A DNA stretch of 64,000 nucleotides from Anaerolineaceae bacterium (GTDB lineage: Bacteria > Chloroflexota > Anaerolineae > Aggregatilineales > Phototrophicaceae), in NCBI GenBank assembly GCA_002702065.1, contig NZXX01000001.1, positions 2,418,001 through 2,482,000 of the forward strand, in the 5' to 3' direction. The position numbers and the translations under genes were made by a program. This document shows positions 1 through 8,602 of this stretch, piece by piece; positions within the stretch are counted from its first letter, which is position 1; each line of letters starts with the position of its first letter. The notes under the pieces are model-generated. The model did no database searches and had not been told where the DNA came from. It was given only the letters and a program-made list of their open reading frames with translations.

Positions 1-1359
1 GTGGTGGCAAATCCAGCACAATTATGGAGCGAACGGCAGAGCTTTCTGCAAGCTTTCTGGGGCTTCTTCGGCGGCGTTAACTTGCCCTTGCCCCAACTGG
101 TTTATCTGATCTTCAACCTGATCGGCGCAGTCGGGTTGATCGGCGCGGGCCTGTTTTTGCTCCTGAAGCTGACGCGCAGACCATTAAGTTTGCCAGCTTT
201 CAGTGGCTGGATTCCGGCGCTGTTTACCCTCATCTGGCCGCTGGTGACCTTTATCTCTTACCTGCGCTGGACAGCTGAAACGCCCGCATCACAGGGGCGG
301 CTGGTGTTTGGGGCGCTGTCGGCCATCAGTCTGTGGCTGGTGGTCGGTCTGGTGTGGTGGCTGCCCCGCCATTTCCGGCCAGTGATTATGAGCGTTACAG
401 CGGGCTATTTTTTTATCGTTGCGGCAGCAGCACCCTTTCTGGTCATCGCGCCAGCCTACCGCGTACACGCTGTGTCTGAGCAAGCCGACAGCCCACTTGC
501 GGTATTCGCAGCGCCGGAGCAAGGCAGCGTTCAACTGCTGAGTGCCAATATTCAGCCCGGCAGCGAACAGGTCCGGCCAGAGCAATACGTCATGCTCGAT
601 ACCCTGTGGGCCATCGACCAGCCGTTCGAGCGCGACTGGAGCCTGTTTGTTCATCTGGTGACACCCGATGAAGTCATCCTCAGCCAGCGCGACGTCTACC
701 CGGCGCAGGGTCTGCTGGCCACATCGGACCTAGCCGCCGGTCAGCAGTGGCGCAGCCCGATCGCCGTCTGGGTACCGCCAGCAGCTTACACGCCCATGTC
801 GCTCGAAGTCCGCGTTGGGTGGTATCATCTGCCCACTGGCGAGCGACTCATGCTGGAAAACGGCAGTGAATTTGTCTCAATTGGGCAGGTTGACCTGCTG
901 CCGCGTGAAAGCACGCTGAATGTCCCTAACCCGATCCGCATCAACTTTGGTGGGTCGATCGAACTCGTCGGTTATGACATTACGGACCTGAGCCCTGCCG
1001 CCGGAGAAACTATCAACCTGACGTTGTACTGGCGGGCGCAGCAGCCGGTCGAAGAAGATTACAAGGTCTTTACCAGCATCATCGATATGACCACCCTGAC
1101 CAAGTACGCCGCCAGCGACGCCATGCCAGCTGAATGGACCCGCCCCACCTCGACATGGGAAGCAGGCGAAATCATTGCTGATACACATACACTGGCCGTC
1201 ACACCCGATGCTGTACCCGGCATTTACGAACTGCAAATTGGCCTGTACAAAGAAACCGATGCCGGGCTTGAGCGACTGCGCATATTCACGCCGGATGGTG
1301 GTCAGGCTTTTGATGTGACGTATCTGAGCCGGGTGCGCATTGAACCTGCGGAGCGTTAA
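1..1359 (+). CDS. 5'-truncated polytopic membrane protein, DUF2142-like C-terminal part
   Basis: The reading frame is open from the first base, so the real start probably lies upstream and 452 residues are visible. Four hydrophobic segments (about residues 33-57, 68-88, 100-122 and 129-150) precede a soluble region of roughly 300 residues that looks like two beta-rich repeats. The opening, with SFLQAFWGFFGGVNLPLP before a membrane helix, recalls the end of the membrane part of DUF2142/glycosyltransferase-like proteins. The C-terminal half would then be extracytoplasmic. It overlaps or abuts the YfhO-like gene, which suggests a common transcript for surface glycan work. The family call is tentative; the membrane topology is seen directly. 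Confidence 0.5.
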   Translation: MVANPAQLWSERQSFLQAFWGFFGGVNLPLPQLVYLIFNLIGAVGLIGAGLFLLLKLTRRPLSLPAFSGWIPALFTLIWPLVTFISYLRWTAETPASQGRLVFGALSAISLWLVVGLVWWLPRHFRPVIMSVTAGYFFIVAAAAPFLVIAPAYRVHAVSEQADSPLAVFAAPEQGSVQLLSANIQPGSEQVRPEQYVMLDTLWAIDQPFERDWSLFVHLVTPDEVILSQRDVYPAQGLLATSDLAAGQQWRSPIAVWVPPAAYTPMSLEVRVGWYHLPTGERLMLENGSEFVSIGQVDLLPRESTLNVPNPIRINFGGSIELVGYDITDLSPAAGETINLTLYWRAQQPVEEDYKVFTSIIDMTTLTKYAASDAMPAEWTRPTSTWEAGEIIADTHTLAVTPDAVPGIYELQIGLYKETDAGLERLRIFTPDGGQAFDVTYLSRVRIEPAER

Positions 1360-1360
1360 A

Positions 1361-3607
1361 TTGACTACGCGAAGACAAGACCTACGGGCAATCGTCCTGC
1401 TGCTCATGCTGTGGGTGCTGTTCTTCTGGCGACTGCTGACCCCTATCGCTGGCGATCAGGCGTCCGTTACGCGGGGCGATTTTTCGGGCCAGTTTTTCAC
1501 CTTCGCGTCCTATCAGTATGACCGGCTCACGGCGGGCGAAGTGCCGCTCTGGAACCCGTACAACAACAGCGGTTTGCCCTTCCTGGCCGATACACAGGCT
1601 GCCGTCTTTTATCCACCGCGCCTGCTGACCATCGCCCTCAGCAATCTGTCAGGCGGCTGGCATTACCACGCGCTCGAACTGGAAATGGCCGTTCATGTGC
1701 TGGTGTTTTCCCTGCTGATGTACCTTCTGGTCCGCCGCATGACGCTCAAGCAGACAGGCAGCAGCATCGGCGCATTGGCCGCCGCCATCATCGCCAGCTA
1801 TGGCGGTTTTCTCAGCGGGTATCCGGTTCAGCAGCTTGCCATCCTCGAAGCAGCGATCTGGCTGCCGATGGCTGTGTTAGGTGTTTTCGAAGCGACTCGT
1901 TCGCCAAAGCTGCAATGGCATTGGCTAGTGCTGGCTGGCGTGGCGCTCGGTCTGTCATGGATGGCGGGGCACCCGCAAACGTCATGGTTCCTCACCTATC
2001 TGATCACCGCCTATCTGGCCTATCGCGTTGCCAGTGCCAGACTGCGCTGGACGTATTTTGCAGGCGGAATCCTGCTCGTCGGTCTGATTACGGGTGGCAT
2101 GGCAGCCGTGCAATTGCTGCCGGGCTTTGAGTATCTCGCGCATACGGCCAGAGTCGACCTGACGTATGAGGCCAAGGGCAACGGTTTCCCATTTAGAGAT
2201 GTGCTGCAAATGTTGTTCCCCGGCGAGTTGAGTCTGTTTTCACCGCTGTACATGGGCATCGGCGGGCTGGCACTGGTCCTGTGCAGCCTCTGGATACGAC
2301 GCCGCATTCAGGACAGCACGTTCTGGCTGCTTGTCGCATTCATCAGCCTCGGCCTCAGCTTCGGAGCCAACAGCGCCATCTTCCCAACGCTCTATAATCT
2401 GTTGCCGGGACTGCGCTTCTTCCGCGGGCAGGAACGCGCCGCCTATTTGGTGGTGAACAGCCTTGCGATTCTGGCCGGACTCACCCTCACGGCGCTTATT
2501 CAAAATAATCTGGGCGACAATCACCCGCGCCGTGCCATCCGTTTCACACTCACGGGCATGGTCGCCTTTGCAGCAGCGGGCATTTTCCTGTCCAGTTCCG
2601 GTTGGCTCAACCCGGATTCCGATACCACGCTCAACACCGCCGTTTTCAGCACCGGGATCGCCATAGGCGTCCTGGTCATCCTGTGGGGGTTAATCCGTAA
2701 TCCCCGGCAGCGCGTATGGCCGTGGCTGTTCATCGGCCTGCTGGTGTTTGATCTGTTTACCATCAATATGGACGCCGATCACAGCTATGATCCCGTACCC
2801 CCAGCCGAGCAAATTAGCCTGACTCCGCCACCGGTGGTCGCCGCGGCGCAGGCAGATCAGGAAGGGTTCTTCCGCGTCGACGGTTTTCGCGGGTTGACGG
2901 ACAATTATGGCAGCCTCTATCAGGTCATGGATATGCGCGGTATCAGTCCGCTGTTCCTTGATGGCCCCTTCCAGCTTATCGAGCCAGAGAAGATCAATCC
3001 GCTGGCGTGGGAACTGTTCGCCGTACGCGATGTCTTCACGGATTGGGATGCACTCCCGGTGCCCAGTCAGATCATCACAACCGGCGAAGATCGTTACGGC
3101 CCGGTCAATCTGCACCGGCTGGATAACCCGCGCCCCTTTGCGCATCTGGTCTACGCCGCCGACATCATCGATAGTGACGCCTTCGCCCGTGAATTGCTGC
3201 GCAACCCGGACTTTGACCCGCGCCGCACTATCATCCTGAATCGGGAGCCAGGACTTGAACTGGACGGTGAAAGCACGGAGCCAGGAACAGCCGAGGTTGT
3301 TTCATTCGAACCAGAGCAAATTAACCTCACTGTCGACACCCCCACCAATGCGATTCTGTCGCTGGCACACCCGCATTACCCCAACTGGCAGGCCACCATC
3401 GACGGCAGCCCAACCGAGATTATCCGAGCCTATGGCGCGCTGAGCGCTATCCCGGTGCCCACTGGTGAACATGAAATTGTGATGACTTACGATCCAATCA
3501 GCTATCGCATCGGCGCCATCTTGAGTCTGGTCACATGGGCTGGTCTGGGTATACTCGGCATCTTCTGGTTGTTCAACAGCAGGAAACGTGATGCACACCT
3601 CGAATAG
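1361..3607 (+). CDS. YfhO-family multi-spanning membrane protein
   Basis: About 748 residues with a dozen or so hydrophobic helices and a C-terminal soluble domain of about 200 residues ending in one more helix. The N-terminal pattern (helix, then GDFSGQFFTFASYQYDRL, then EVPLWNPYNNSGLPFLAD) is typical of the YfhO family and its GT-C-like relatives, where an acidic residue sits in the first outer loop. YfhO proteins are linked to glycosylation of lipoteichoic acid or other surface polymers; the substrate here is unknown. A TTG at 1361 is preferred because GGAG lies 7 bases upstream, just after the previous stop; the in-frame TTG at 1340 has no ribosome site. Likely cotranscribed with both neighbours. 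Confidence 0.75.
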   Translation: MTTRRQDLRAIVLLLMLWVLFFWRLLTPIAGDQASVTRGDFSGQFFTFASYQYDRLTAGEVPLWNPYNNSGLPFLADTQAAVFYPPRLLTIALSNLSGGWHYHALELEMAVHVLVFSLLMYLLVRRMTLKQTGSSIGALAAAIIASYGGFLSGYPVQQLAILEAAIWLPMAVLGVFEATRSPKLQWHWLVLAGVALGLSWMAGHPQTSWFLTYLITAYLAYRVASARLRWTYFAGGILLVGLITGGMAAVQLLPGFEYLAHTARVDLTYEAKGNGFPFRDVLQMLFPGELSLFSPLYMGIGGLALVLCSLWIRRRIQDSTFWLLVAFISLGLSFGANSAIFPTLYNLLPGLRFFRGQERAAYLVVNSLAILAGLTLTALIQNNLGDNHPRRAIRFTLTGMVAFAAAGIFLSSSGWLNPDSDTTLNTAVFSTGIAIGVLVILWGLIRNPRQRVWPWLFIGLLVFDLFTINMDADHSYDPVPPAEQISLTPPPVVAAAQADQEGFFRVDGFRGLTDNYGSLYQVMDMRGISPLFLDGPFQLIEPEKINPLAWELFAVRDVFTDWDALPVPSQIITTGEDRYGPVNLHRLDNPRPFAHLVYAADIIDSDAFARELLRNPDFDPRRTIILNREPGLELDGESTEPGTAEVVSFEPEQINLTVDTPTNAILSLAHPHYPNWQATIDGSPTEIIRAYGALSAIPVPTGEHEIVMTYDPISYRIGAILSLVTWAGLGILGIFWLFNSRKRDAHLE

Positions 3608-5087
3608 TCTTCAGAACTGGTATGCACGCCAGAATCACATCACCCATGCCATCCTGATTGGTCTGACGATTGGCATGACCGGCGGCCTGCTCGGTCTGCT
3701 GCTGGCGGTGGCGGGTCCCGTTCTGGCAATCGGTGCCGTAATCGGCCTGCTGGCGGGCCTGTACATCATGACCGATATTTCCGCCGCGCTGTACGGCCTC
3801 ATCGCGGCGATGGCGCTGCTACCATTTGGCACGCTGCCCTTCAAAGTGGTCATCACCCCGACCCTGCTCGATATGGCGGTTGGGGCGTTTATCCTGGTTT
3901 ACCTGTTCCAGTGGATGACCGGCAAGCGCACTCGCCTTCAACTGACACCGGTGCATATTCTGCTGTTGGCCTATATGCTGTGGCTGCTGCTCAGCTTTGC
4001 GCTGGGCCTGCGCTATGGCCCACCCACATCCAACAAGCTGCGCCAGTTTGCCGAAACACTCATGAGTATCAGCTTGGCGTTTATTCTGGTTGATTTGCTG
4101 CGCAGCCCCCAGATGCTGCGGCGCGCCGTCATGGTCGTGATGGCCTTCGTCGGCGTGCAGGCGGTCGTGACACTGCTGCTCTATTTCCTGCCGGATGATC
4201 TGGCAGAACGGACGCTGGTGCGGCTGGCGCGCATCGGCTATCCCAATGGCGGCGTCATCCGGTATATCGAGGACAACCCGGCGTTACCGGAACGCGCTAT
4301 CGGCACCTGGGTGGACCCGAACAGCCTGGGCGGCACTATGGCGATCTCGGCCACACTCATCGCTTCGCAGCTTTTCGCCTTGAAGCCGGTCCTGCGCTGG
4401 CGCTGGCTCACCGTTGTGACCTTTGGCATTGTCGCCGCAGCACTGGTATTGTCGTTCTCGCGCGCATCAATGCTTGGCATGGCCGCTGGCCTGTTTATCA
4501 TCGGGCTGGCACGCTACCGGCGCTATCTGCCGATCCTGCTGGTCGGCGGTGTGCTATTGCTGTTTCTGCCGCAAACCCAATATCTTGTCGACCGCTTTGT
4601 TCAGGCATTCACAGGCGCAGACCTCGCGACCCAAATGCGCATTGGCGAGTATACAGACTCGCTGCGTCTCATCAGCCGCTATCCAATATTCGGGGTTGGC
4701 TTCACCGGCACACCGGATATTGACCTGTACACGGATGTCGCCAGCATGTATCTCATCATGGCGAACCAGATCGGGCTGGTTGGCGTGTTCATTTTCCTTA
4801 GCTCCATGACCGCTATTTTTGTCTATGGCCTGCGCGCGTGGCGTGCTGCCAAACATAACCCTCTGCTCGATGCCACCCATCTGGGGCTGCACGCGGCTTT
4901 GTTCGTGCTGCTGGTGAACGCGGTCGCCGATCTTTACTTCTTCAGATTCGATTTTCAGGGGTCCATCACTCTGCTGTGGCTGTTGGTTGGCCTCGCGCTG
5001 GCGAGTTCACACATTGCCCTGAACAGCGCCCCTTCGAATCAACCGTTGTCAAATACGGGGCCATCAAGTAATATAGCGTCGCTATAA
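3591..5087 (+). CDS. O-antigen ligase/polymerase-like membrane protein
   Basis: About 498 residues with some 11-12 hydrophobic segments and a large outer loop around residues 200-260, the usual layout of the Wzy/WaaL (O-antigen ligase) superfamily. Within the loop region, ERAIGTWVDPNSLGG and, later, RIGEYTDSLRLISRYPIFGVG match the conserved family pattern. These enzymes join or transfer glycans on the outer face of the membrane. The ATG at 3591 has AGGA at good spacing and overlaps the YfhO-like gene by 17 bases, implying translational coupling. Together with the two upstream membrane proteins it suggests a surface polysaccharide locus. The rpsF promoter lies inside its 3' end. Confidence 0.75.
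   Translation: MHTSNSLQNWYARQNHITHAILIGLTIGMTGGLLGLLLAVAGPVLAIGAVIGLLAGLYIMTDISAALYGLIAAMALLPFGTLPFKVVITPTLLDMAVGAFILVYLFQWMTGKRTRLQLTPVHILLLAYMLWLLLSFALGLRYGPPTSNKLRQFAETLMSISLAFILVDLLRSPQMLRRAVMVVMAFVGVQAVVTLLLYFLPDDLAERTLVRLARIGYPNGGVIRYIEDNPALPERAIGTWVDPNSLGGTMAISATLIASQLFALKPVLRWRWLTVVTFGIVAAALVLSFSRASMLGMAAGLFIIGLARYRRYLPILLVGGVLLLFLPQTQYLVDRFVQAFTGADLATQMRIGEYTDSLRLISRYPIFGVGFTGTPDIDLYTDVASMYLIMANQIGLVGVFIFLSSMTAIFVYGLRAWRAAKHNPLLDATHLGLHAALFVLLVNAVADLYFFRFDFQGSITLLWLLVGLALASSHIALNSAPSNQPLSNTGPSSNIASL
5046..5074 (+). promoter_or_regulatory. Sigma-70-type promoter for rpsF-ssb-rpsR
   Basis: TTGTCA (5046-5051) and TAATAT (5069-5074) are separated by 17 bases, close to the housekeeping consensus. 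The predicted start of transcription is near 5081, giving a leader of about 88 bases before the rpsF ATG. The promoter lies within the last codons of the upstream O-antigen ligase-like gene. Confidence 0.6.
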
Positions 5088-5097
5088 AACTCAAATG

Positions 5098-5152
5098 CTT
5101 TCCGTTCTGTTTCATCACCCGGATGCAAACAGGGCAAACCCGTGGGAAGGAG
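5098..5152 (+). promoter_or_regulatory. Structured rpsF leader, candidate S6:S18 autoregulatory element
   Basis: CTTTCC (5098-5103) can pair with GGAAGG (5145-5150), which is the Shine-Dalgarno stretch of rpsF. Inside it a strong hairpin forms: CTGTTT-CATC (5107-5116), loop ACCCG, then GATG-C-AAACAG (5122-5132) with one bulged C. CCG triplets are present beside the helices, and the known S6:S18 leader motif is built around a CCG bulge. The fold would hide the ribosome site; protein binding to it is inference. Confidence 0.5.
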
Positions 5153-5168
5153 ATTAAACCACACAGCC

Positions 5169-5465
5169 ATGAAAAGGCCATATGAAATCGCATTTGTCGT
5201 GCGGATTGAATCGTCTGGCGATGAAGCCATTAACGATCAGATCTCGCAGGTGCAGGCTTGGGTCGAAGCGGACGAACACGGTCAGGTAACCAAAATTGAC
5301 CGCTGGGGCCGCCGTAAACTCGCCTATGAAATTGACCGCCAGCGCGATGGTTACTATGTCATCATGGAAGCCAACGTCGATCCGGTTGGGTTGCCAGAGC
5401 TCGAACGCAACATGAAGTTGTCGTCAGCCATTTTACGGTATCTGGTTATTCGGGCAGACGAATAA
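5169..5465 (+). CDS. rpsF: 30S ribosomal protein S6
   Basis: A 98-residue protein with the standard S6 layout: YEIAFVVRIE at the first strand, KIDRWGRRKLAYEI in the centre and a C-terminal strand ILRYLVIRAD. S6 binds 16S rRNA as a heterodimer with S18, whose gene is third in this operon. The ATG at 5169 is chosen because the protein family begins here. The purine-rich GGAAGGAG lies about 16 bases upstream, longer than usual, and may be part of a regulatory hairpin. An in-frame GTG at 5142 would add a non-conserved extension. Confidence 0.97.
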   Translation: MKRPYEIAFVVRIESSGDEAINDQISQVQAWVEADEHGQVTKIDRWGRRKLAYEIDRQRDGYYVIMEANVDPVGLPELERNMKLSSAILRYLVIRADE

Positions 5466-5490
5466 TCGGGTTTGAGGAGTACAAAATTCT

Positions 5491-5880
5491 ATGGGCCGTG
5501 GGTTAAATAAAGTTATGATCATCGGTCATCTGGGGCGCGATCCTGAAATGCGTTATACGCCAAACGGACGTCCTGTAACCAGCTTCAGCGTAGCCACCAC
5601 CCGAACCTGGACTTCTGCCGAAGGCGAGCGCCGTGAGGAAACGGAGTGGTTCAACGTTGTTGCCTGGGGTAATCTGGCCGAGATCTGCAAAGCCCACCTG
5701 ACAAAAGGCCAACAGGTCTATGTCGAGGGGCGGCTGCAAACCCGTGGCTGGGAAGACGACGACGGCAAGAAGCACTTTCGCACCGAGCTGGTCGCCAACG
5801 AAATGATCCTGCTGGGCGACCGTCGCCAATCCATCGATTATTATGAAGACGAAGCCGACAGTGGTGACTACGCCTTCTGA
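5491..5880 (+). CDS. ssb: Single-stranded DNA-binding protein
   Basis: A 129-residue SSB with one OB fold: [20 protein letters not shown], then [31 protein letters not shown] and [17 protein letters not shown] are hallmark blocks. It coats single-stranded DNA during replication and repair. The tail is short and acidic and ends in YAF, a reduced form of the usual acidic tip ending in phenylalanine that recruits partner proteins. GAGGAG lies upstream at proper spacing. It sits between rpsF and rpsR, the classic order. Confidence 0.97.
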   Translation: MGRGLNKVMIIGHLGRDPEMRYTPNGRPVTSFSVATTRTWTSAEGERREETEWFNVVAWGNLAEICKAHLTKGQQVYVEGRLQTRGWEDDDGKKHFRTELVANEMILLGDRRQSIDYYEDEADSGDYAF

Positions 5881-5906
5881 ACACCGATTTTGAGGAGTTT
5901 ACACCT

Positions 5907-6260
5907 GTGAGCAACCGAGAAAACCCACGTGATGATTCACGTGAGGATACAGAAAAGAACGAAGAACGGCAATCATCGGAATCGTCTCAGCCAGAGCGCC
6001 GCAGACAATCCAATTCGCAGTCACGCAGGCCACGTCCGAGTGGGCGTCGTCGGCGCAGCCGCCAGACAGAGTACTGCCCGGATGGCAAATGCTTCGACTA
6101 CAAGGACGTCGACACGTTGCAGCGGTTCATCACCGAAGCCGGGAAGATCCGTCCACGCCGCCAGACCGGCAATTGTGCGCGCTGCCAGCGCAACCTCGCC
6201 CGCGAAATCAAGCGTGCGCGGCACCTGGCGCTGCTGCCATTTATCAACGTCACCGACTAG
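5907..6260 (+). CDS. rpsR: 30S ribosomal protein S18 with Arg-rich N-terminal extension
   Basis: The C-terminal 65 residues are canonical S18 ([19 protein letters not shown], then [10 protein letters not shown]). It keeps four cysteines (about C57, C62, C90, C93), the zinc-binding C+ form of S18. The first 50 residues are a hydrophilic Arg/Ser/Glu-rich extension, making the protein 117 residues against the common 75-80. The GTG at 5907 follows TGAGGAG at about 9 bases. A hairpin terminator follows the gene, and rplI, which often comes next in this operon, is absent. Confidence 0.95.
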   Translation: MSNRENPRDDSREDTEKNEERQSSESSQPERRRQSNSQSRRPRPSGRRRRSRQTEYCPDGKCFDYKDVDTLQRFITEAGKIRPRRQTGNCARCQRNLAREIKRARHLALLPFINVTD

Positions 6261-6290
6261 AGCGACTGACATATAAATGACTTAGACCAT

Positions 6291-6324
6291 AGGGCATGGT
6301 GCAATCACACTATGCCCTGTTTTA
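6291..6324 (+). terminator. Rho-independent terminator after rpsR
   Basis: AGGGCAT (6291-6297) pairs with ATGCCCT (6312-6318), with a further GTG/CAC pairing inside, followed by TGTTTTAT. It closes the rpsF-ssb-rpsR operon, and the foldase gene starts 30 bases later. Confidence 0.7.
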
Positions 6325-6354
6325 TGGTTATTTCAGGACGAGGAGCGTACGAAC

Positions 6355-7707
6355 ATGGCAAAACGAAGGCAAACTACCGGCCTTCCTAAACAAAAACCCG
6401 CTGCGCCGAGCGATCCGGAACAGGGTCGTGTGCGGAAATCGCGGGCCGAGCGCGAATCTGAAGTTCAGCGCTATATCCTGATTGGGACCGGTGTCGCGGT
6501 TGGCGTGGTGATCCTGATTCTGGCATTGGCCATTATTGTCGAACTATTCGTTAACCCGAACCAGGTCGTGGCAACCGTGAATGACGATACCATCACCGTT
6601 TCGGAGTTTCAGGATCGTGTTCGTCTGGAGCGTGCGCTGCTCAACCTTCAGATCAATAATTTTGTTGCCAATCTCTCTGCCAGCGGGCTGGACCCGAATC
6701 AGTTTGCCGGGCAGGAGCCGCTGCGCACGTGGTTGTCGCAGGTCCAAATTCCGGATCAGCTAGGCAATTCGGTCGTCAATACGATGGTCGACAACCTGCT
6801 TGTCCGGCAGCAGGCCGAAGCCATGGACATTAGCGTCAGCCAGGAAGATATTGATCGGGTGATTGAGGATTTCCTCGGTTATAACCCGGACTTGCAGGCC
6901 GATGCAACTGCCGAAGAAACAGCAACAGTTGAGCCAACCATCACGCCGACCCCGTTTGTTTCGCCGACGCCCTCGCCTGCCCCAACCCTCACACCAACCA
7001 GCGAGGCGACCGAAGAAGCGACTGAGGAAGCCACCGCCGAAGCGACCGACGAAACCGATGCGGTCCCGACATTCACGCCTGTGCCCCCCACCCCCACATT
7101 GACGGCGGAGGAGCAGGCGGAAGAATTCACCACGCTGCGCGAAGACTTCTATAGCCGCATCACCAGCAGCGCCCGCATCAGCCGCCAGCAGCTCACCAGC
7201 TATTTTGAAACCCTGGCACTGCGCGAAGCACTGGCCGAAGAAGTGAGTGACCTCACCAACGAACTGCCGCATGTGAATGCACGTCATATTCTGGTCAACA
7301 CCGAGGAAGAAGCGCAGGAAATCATGGCAGCGCTCGAAGCCGGCGAATCCTTTGTGGCGCTGGCCGCCGCAGAATCGACGGATACAGGCAGCGGCGCGAA
7401 TGGTGGCGAACTGGGCTGGGCCGCAGTGACAGATTTCGTTGGCCCCTTCTCCGAAGCGGCTGCCAATGCCGAAATTGGCACGCTGACAGGCCCTGTGGAA
7501 TCCGAGTTTGGCTGGCACATCATTCAGGTGCATGCCCGCGAAAACCGCACCGTGACCGACCAGCAGCTTGATACCGCCAAAACGCGTGCGTTTACACAAT
7601 GGCTGGACAATCTGCGGGATTCGGAAGATGTGACCGTCGAAATCTCGTCAATCTGGGCGGATCACGTCCCGGATGATCCGGCATTCGTCTTGAGTGCTGG
7701 CGTCTAA
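6355..7707 (+). CDS. Membrane-anchored parvulin-type peptidylprolyl isomerase (PrsA/SurA-like)
   Basis: 450 residues: a basic cytoplasmic start, one transmembrane helix at about 38-63, a SurA-N-like helical chaperone region (about 70-175 and 255-300), and a PPIC rotamase domain at about 302-405 (VNARHILVNTEEEAQEIM, GELGWA, FGWHIIQVH). It should fold exported proteins outside the membrane. A Thr/Pro/Glu-rich low-complexity stretch of about 70 residues (roughly 185-255, with TPTPFVSPTPSPAPTLTPT) is inserted into the chaperone region. The gene has its own SD (AGGACGAGGAG) and lies between two terminators, so it is probably transcribed alone. Confidence 0.9.
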   Translation: MAKRRQTTGLPKQKPAAPSDPEQGRVRKSRAERESEVQRYILIGTGVAVGVVILILALAIIVELFVNPNQVVATVNDDTITVSEFQDRVRLERALLNLQINNFVANLSASGLDPNQFAGQEPLRTWLSQVQIPDQLGNSVVNTMVDNLLVRQQAEAMDISVSQEDIDRVIEDFLGYNPDLQADATAEETATVEPTITPTPFVSPTPSPAPTLTPTSEATEEATEEATAEATDETDAVPTFTPVPPTPTLTAEEQAEEFTTLREDFYSRITSSARISRQQLTSYFETLALREALAEEVSDLTNELPHVNARHILVNTEEEAQEIMAALEAGESFVALAAAESTDTGSGANGGELGWAAVTDFVGPFSEAAANAEIGTLTGPVESEFGWHIIQVHARENRTVTDQQLDTAKTRAFTQWLDNLRDSEDVTVEISSIWADHVPDDPAFVLSAGV

Positions 7708-7743
7708 ACGCTAATCTGAACCCCATCAATCCCTAACTGACTG

Positions 7744-7780
7744 TCAGGCACCGCTTACCCAACGCGGTGTCTGATTTTTA
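7744..7780 (+). terminator. Rho-independent terminator after the foldase gene
   Basis: TCAGGCACCGC (7744-7754) pairs with GCGGTGTCTGA (7764-7774) over 11 bases, with one G-T pair, and is followed at once by TTTTT. It separates the foldase gene from the FHA block. Confidence 0.85.
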
Positions 7781-7790
7781 TGTTTGCGCA

Positions 7791-7819
7791 TTGAAGGGGT
7801 TTTGCGGGTGGGCTATAAT
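7791..7819 (+). promoter_or_regulatory. Strong promoter of the FHA/RodA block, possibly giving a leaderless mRNA
   Basis: TTGAAG (7791-7796) and a perfect TATAAT (7814-7819) are spaced by 17 bases. Transcription should begin near 7826, while the best ATG of the FhaA-like gene is at 7827. The mRNA may therefore have no leader; ATGs at 7839 and 7842 would leave only about 12-15 bases. Confidence 0.7.
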
Positions 7820-7826
7820 GCGCCAG

Positions 7827-8591
7827 ATGAACGAAAGAATGATGGCACAACTCGAAACGCGCCTCGAGACGATTACAGAGGGACTTTTCGCCCACTTTTT
7901 CGGGAAGCGGCTTCAGGCGCACGACATCGCTCTGCAACTCGTTCGGGCTGTCGAGGATGGCCTTGAATTAGCAGATGATGGGGATACCCGTCCCCTCGCC
8001 CCTGATAACTACGTCATCCAGCTCAACACGCAGGTTCTACAGCAATTAAACGAACGTTACCCGGCCCTGGCGCAAATCCTGGCCGATCAGATTGTCGAAC
8101 TCGCCGCCAGCGCAGACTACCGGCTCAAAAACCGGCCACAGGTTCAGTTTTTACCAGCGCGACAGCTCAGCCCGGCGCAAGTTATCGTCACCGCCAATCA
8201 CTTGCAATCATCCAGCGCACAGACCGCAGCGCTCCATCCGATTGAGCCAGCCGACCATCACCCGCGCCCACTCAACCCGCAGTTGATTATCAGTGGGCAT
8301 CGGGCTATTCCTCTGGACAAAGACATTGTCTATATCGGGCGTGCCGGAACCAACGATCTTGTTCTGGATGACGCCTATGTTTCGCGGGCCCACGCTCAGA
8401 TCAGACTGCGGTTCGGACATTACGCCATCTTTGATACGGATAGCAACAGCGGGACCTACGTCAATGAGGTGCGCATCCGCGAACATCAACTCCGCGCAGG
8501 GGACGTCATCCGCATAGGTGAAACAGCCATTGTCTATATGGAAGATGACCCAGATCAGCTCGATGAAACCGACGCCATTAACCGCGTTTAG
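7827..8591 (+). CDS. FhaA-like protein: DUF3662 domain plus C-terminal FHA domain
   Basis: About 254 residues. The N-terminal 110 match the DUF3662 type found in actinobacterial FhaA (LETRLETITEGLFAHFFGKR, then PDNYVIQLN). A linker leads to an FHA domain at about 165-245 with the phosphothreonine-binding set: YIGR, VSRAHAQI, NSGTYVN. FHA domains bind phosphothreonine on partner proteins; in mycobacteria FhaA binds phosphorylated MviN/MurJ and affects peptidoglycan synthesis. The start is placed at 7827 because earlier in-frame ATGs lie upstream of or inside the promoter. It heads a block with a second FHA gene, mtnP, rodA/ftsW and a transpeptidase-like gene. Confidence 0.85.
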   Translation: MNERMMAQLETRLETITEGLFAHFFGKRLQAHDIALQLVRAVEDGLELADDGDTRPLAPDNYVIQLNTQVLQQLNERYPALAQILADQIVELAASADYRLKNRPQVQFLPARQLSPAQVIVTANHLQSSSAQTAALHPIEPADHHPRPLNPQLIISGHRAIPLDKDIVYIGRAGTNDLVLDDAYVSRAHAQIRLRFGHYAIFDTDSNSGTYVNEVRIREHQLRAGDVIRIGETAIVYMEDDPDQLDETDAINRV

Positions 8592-8602
8592 GCGCTGACG
8601 CC

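Noticed and set aside
6760-7599. A 279-codon minus-strand open frame opposite the foldase gene
   Set aside because: It is the complement of the rotamase and low-complexity coding sequence; Cys- and Gly-rich nonsense product.
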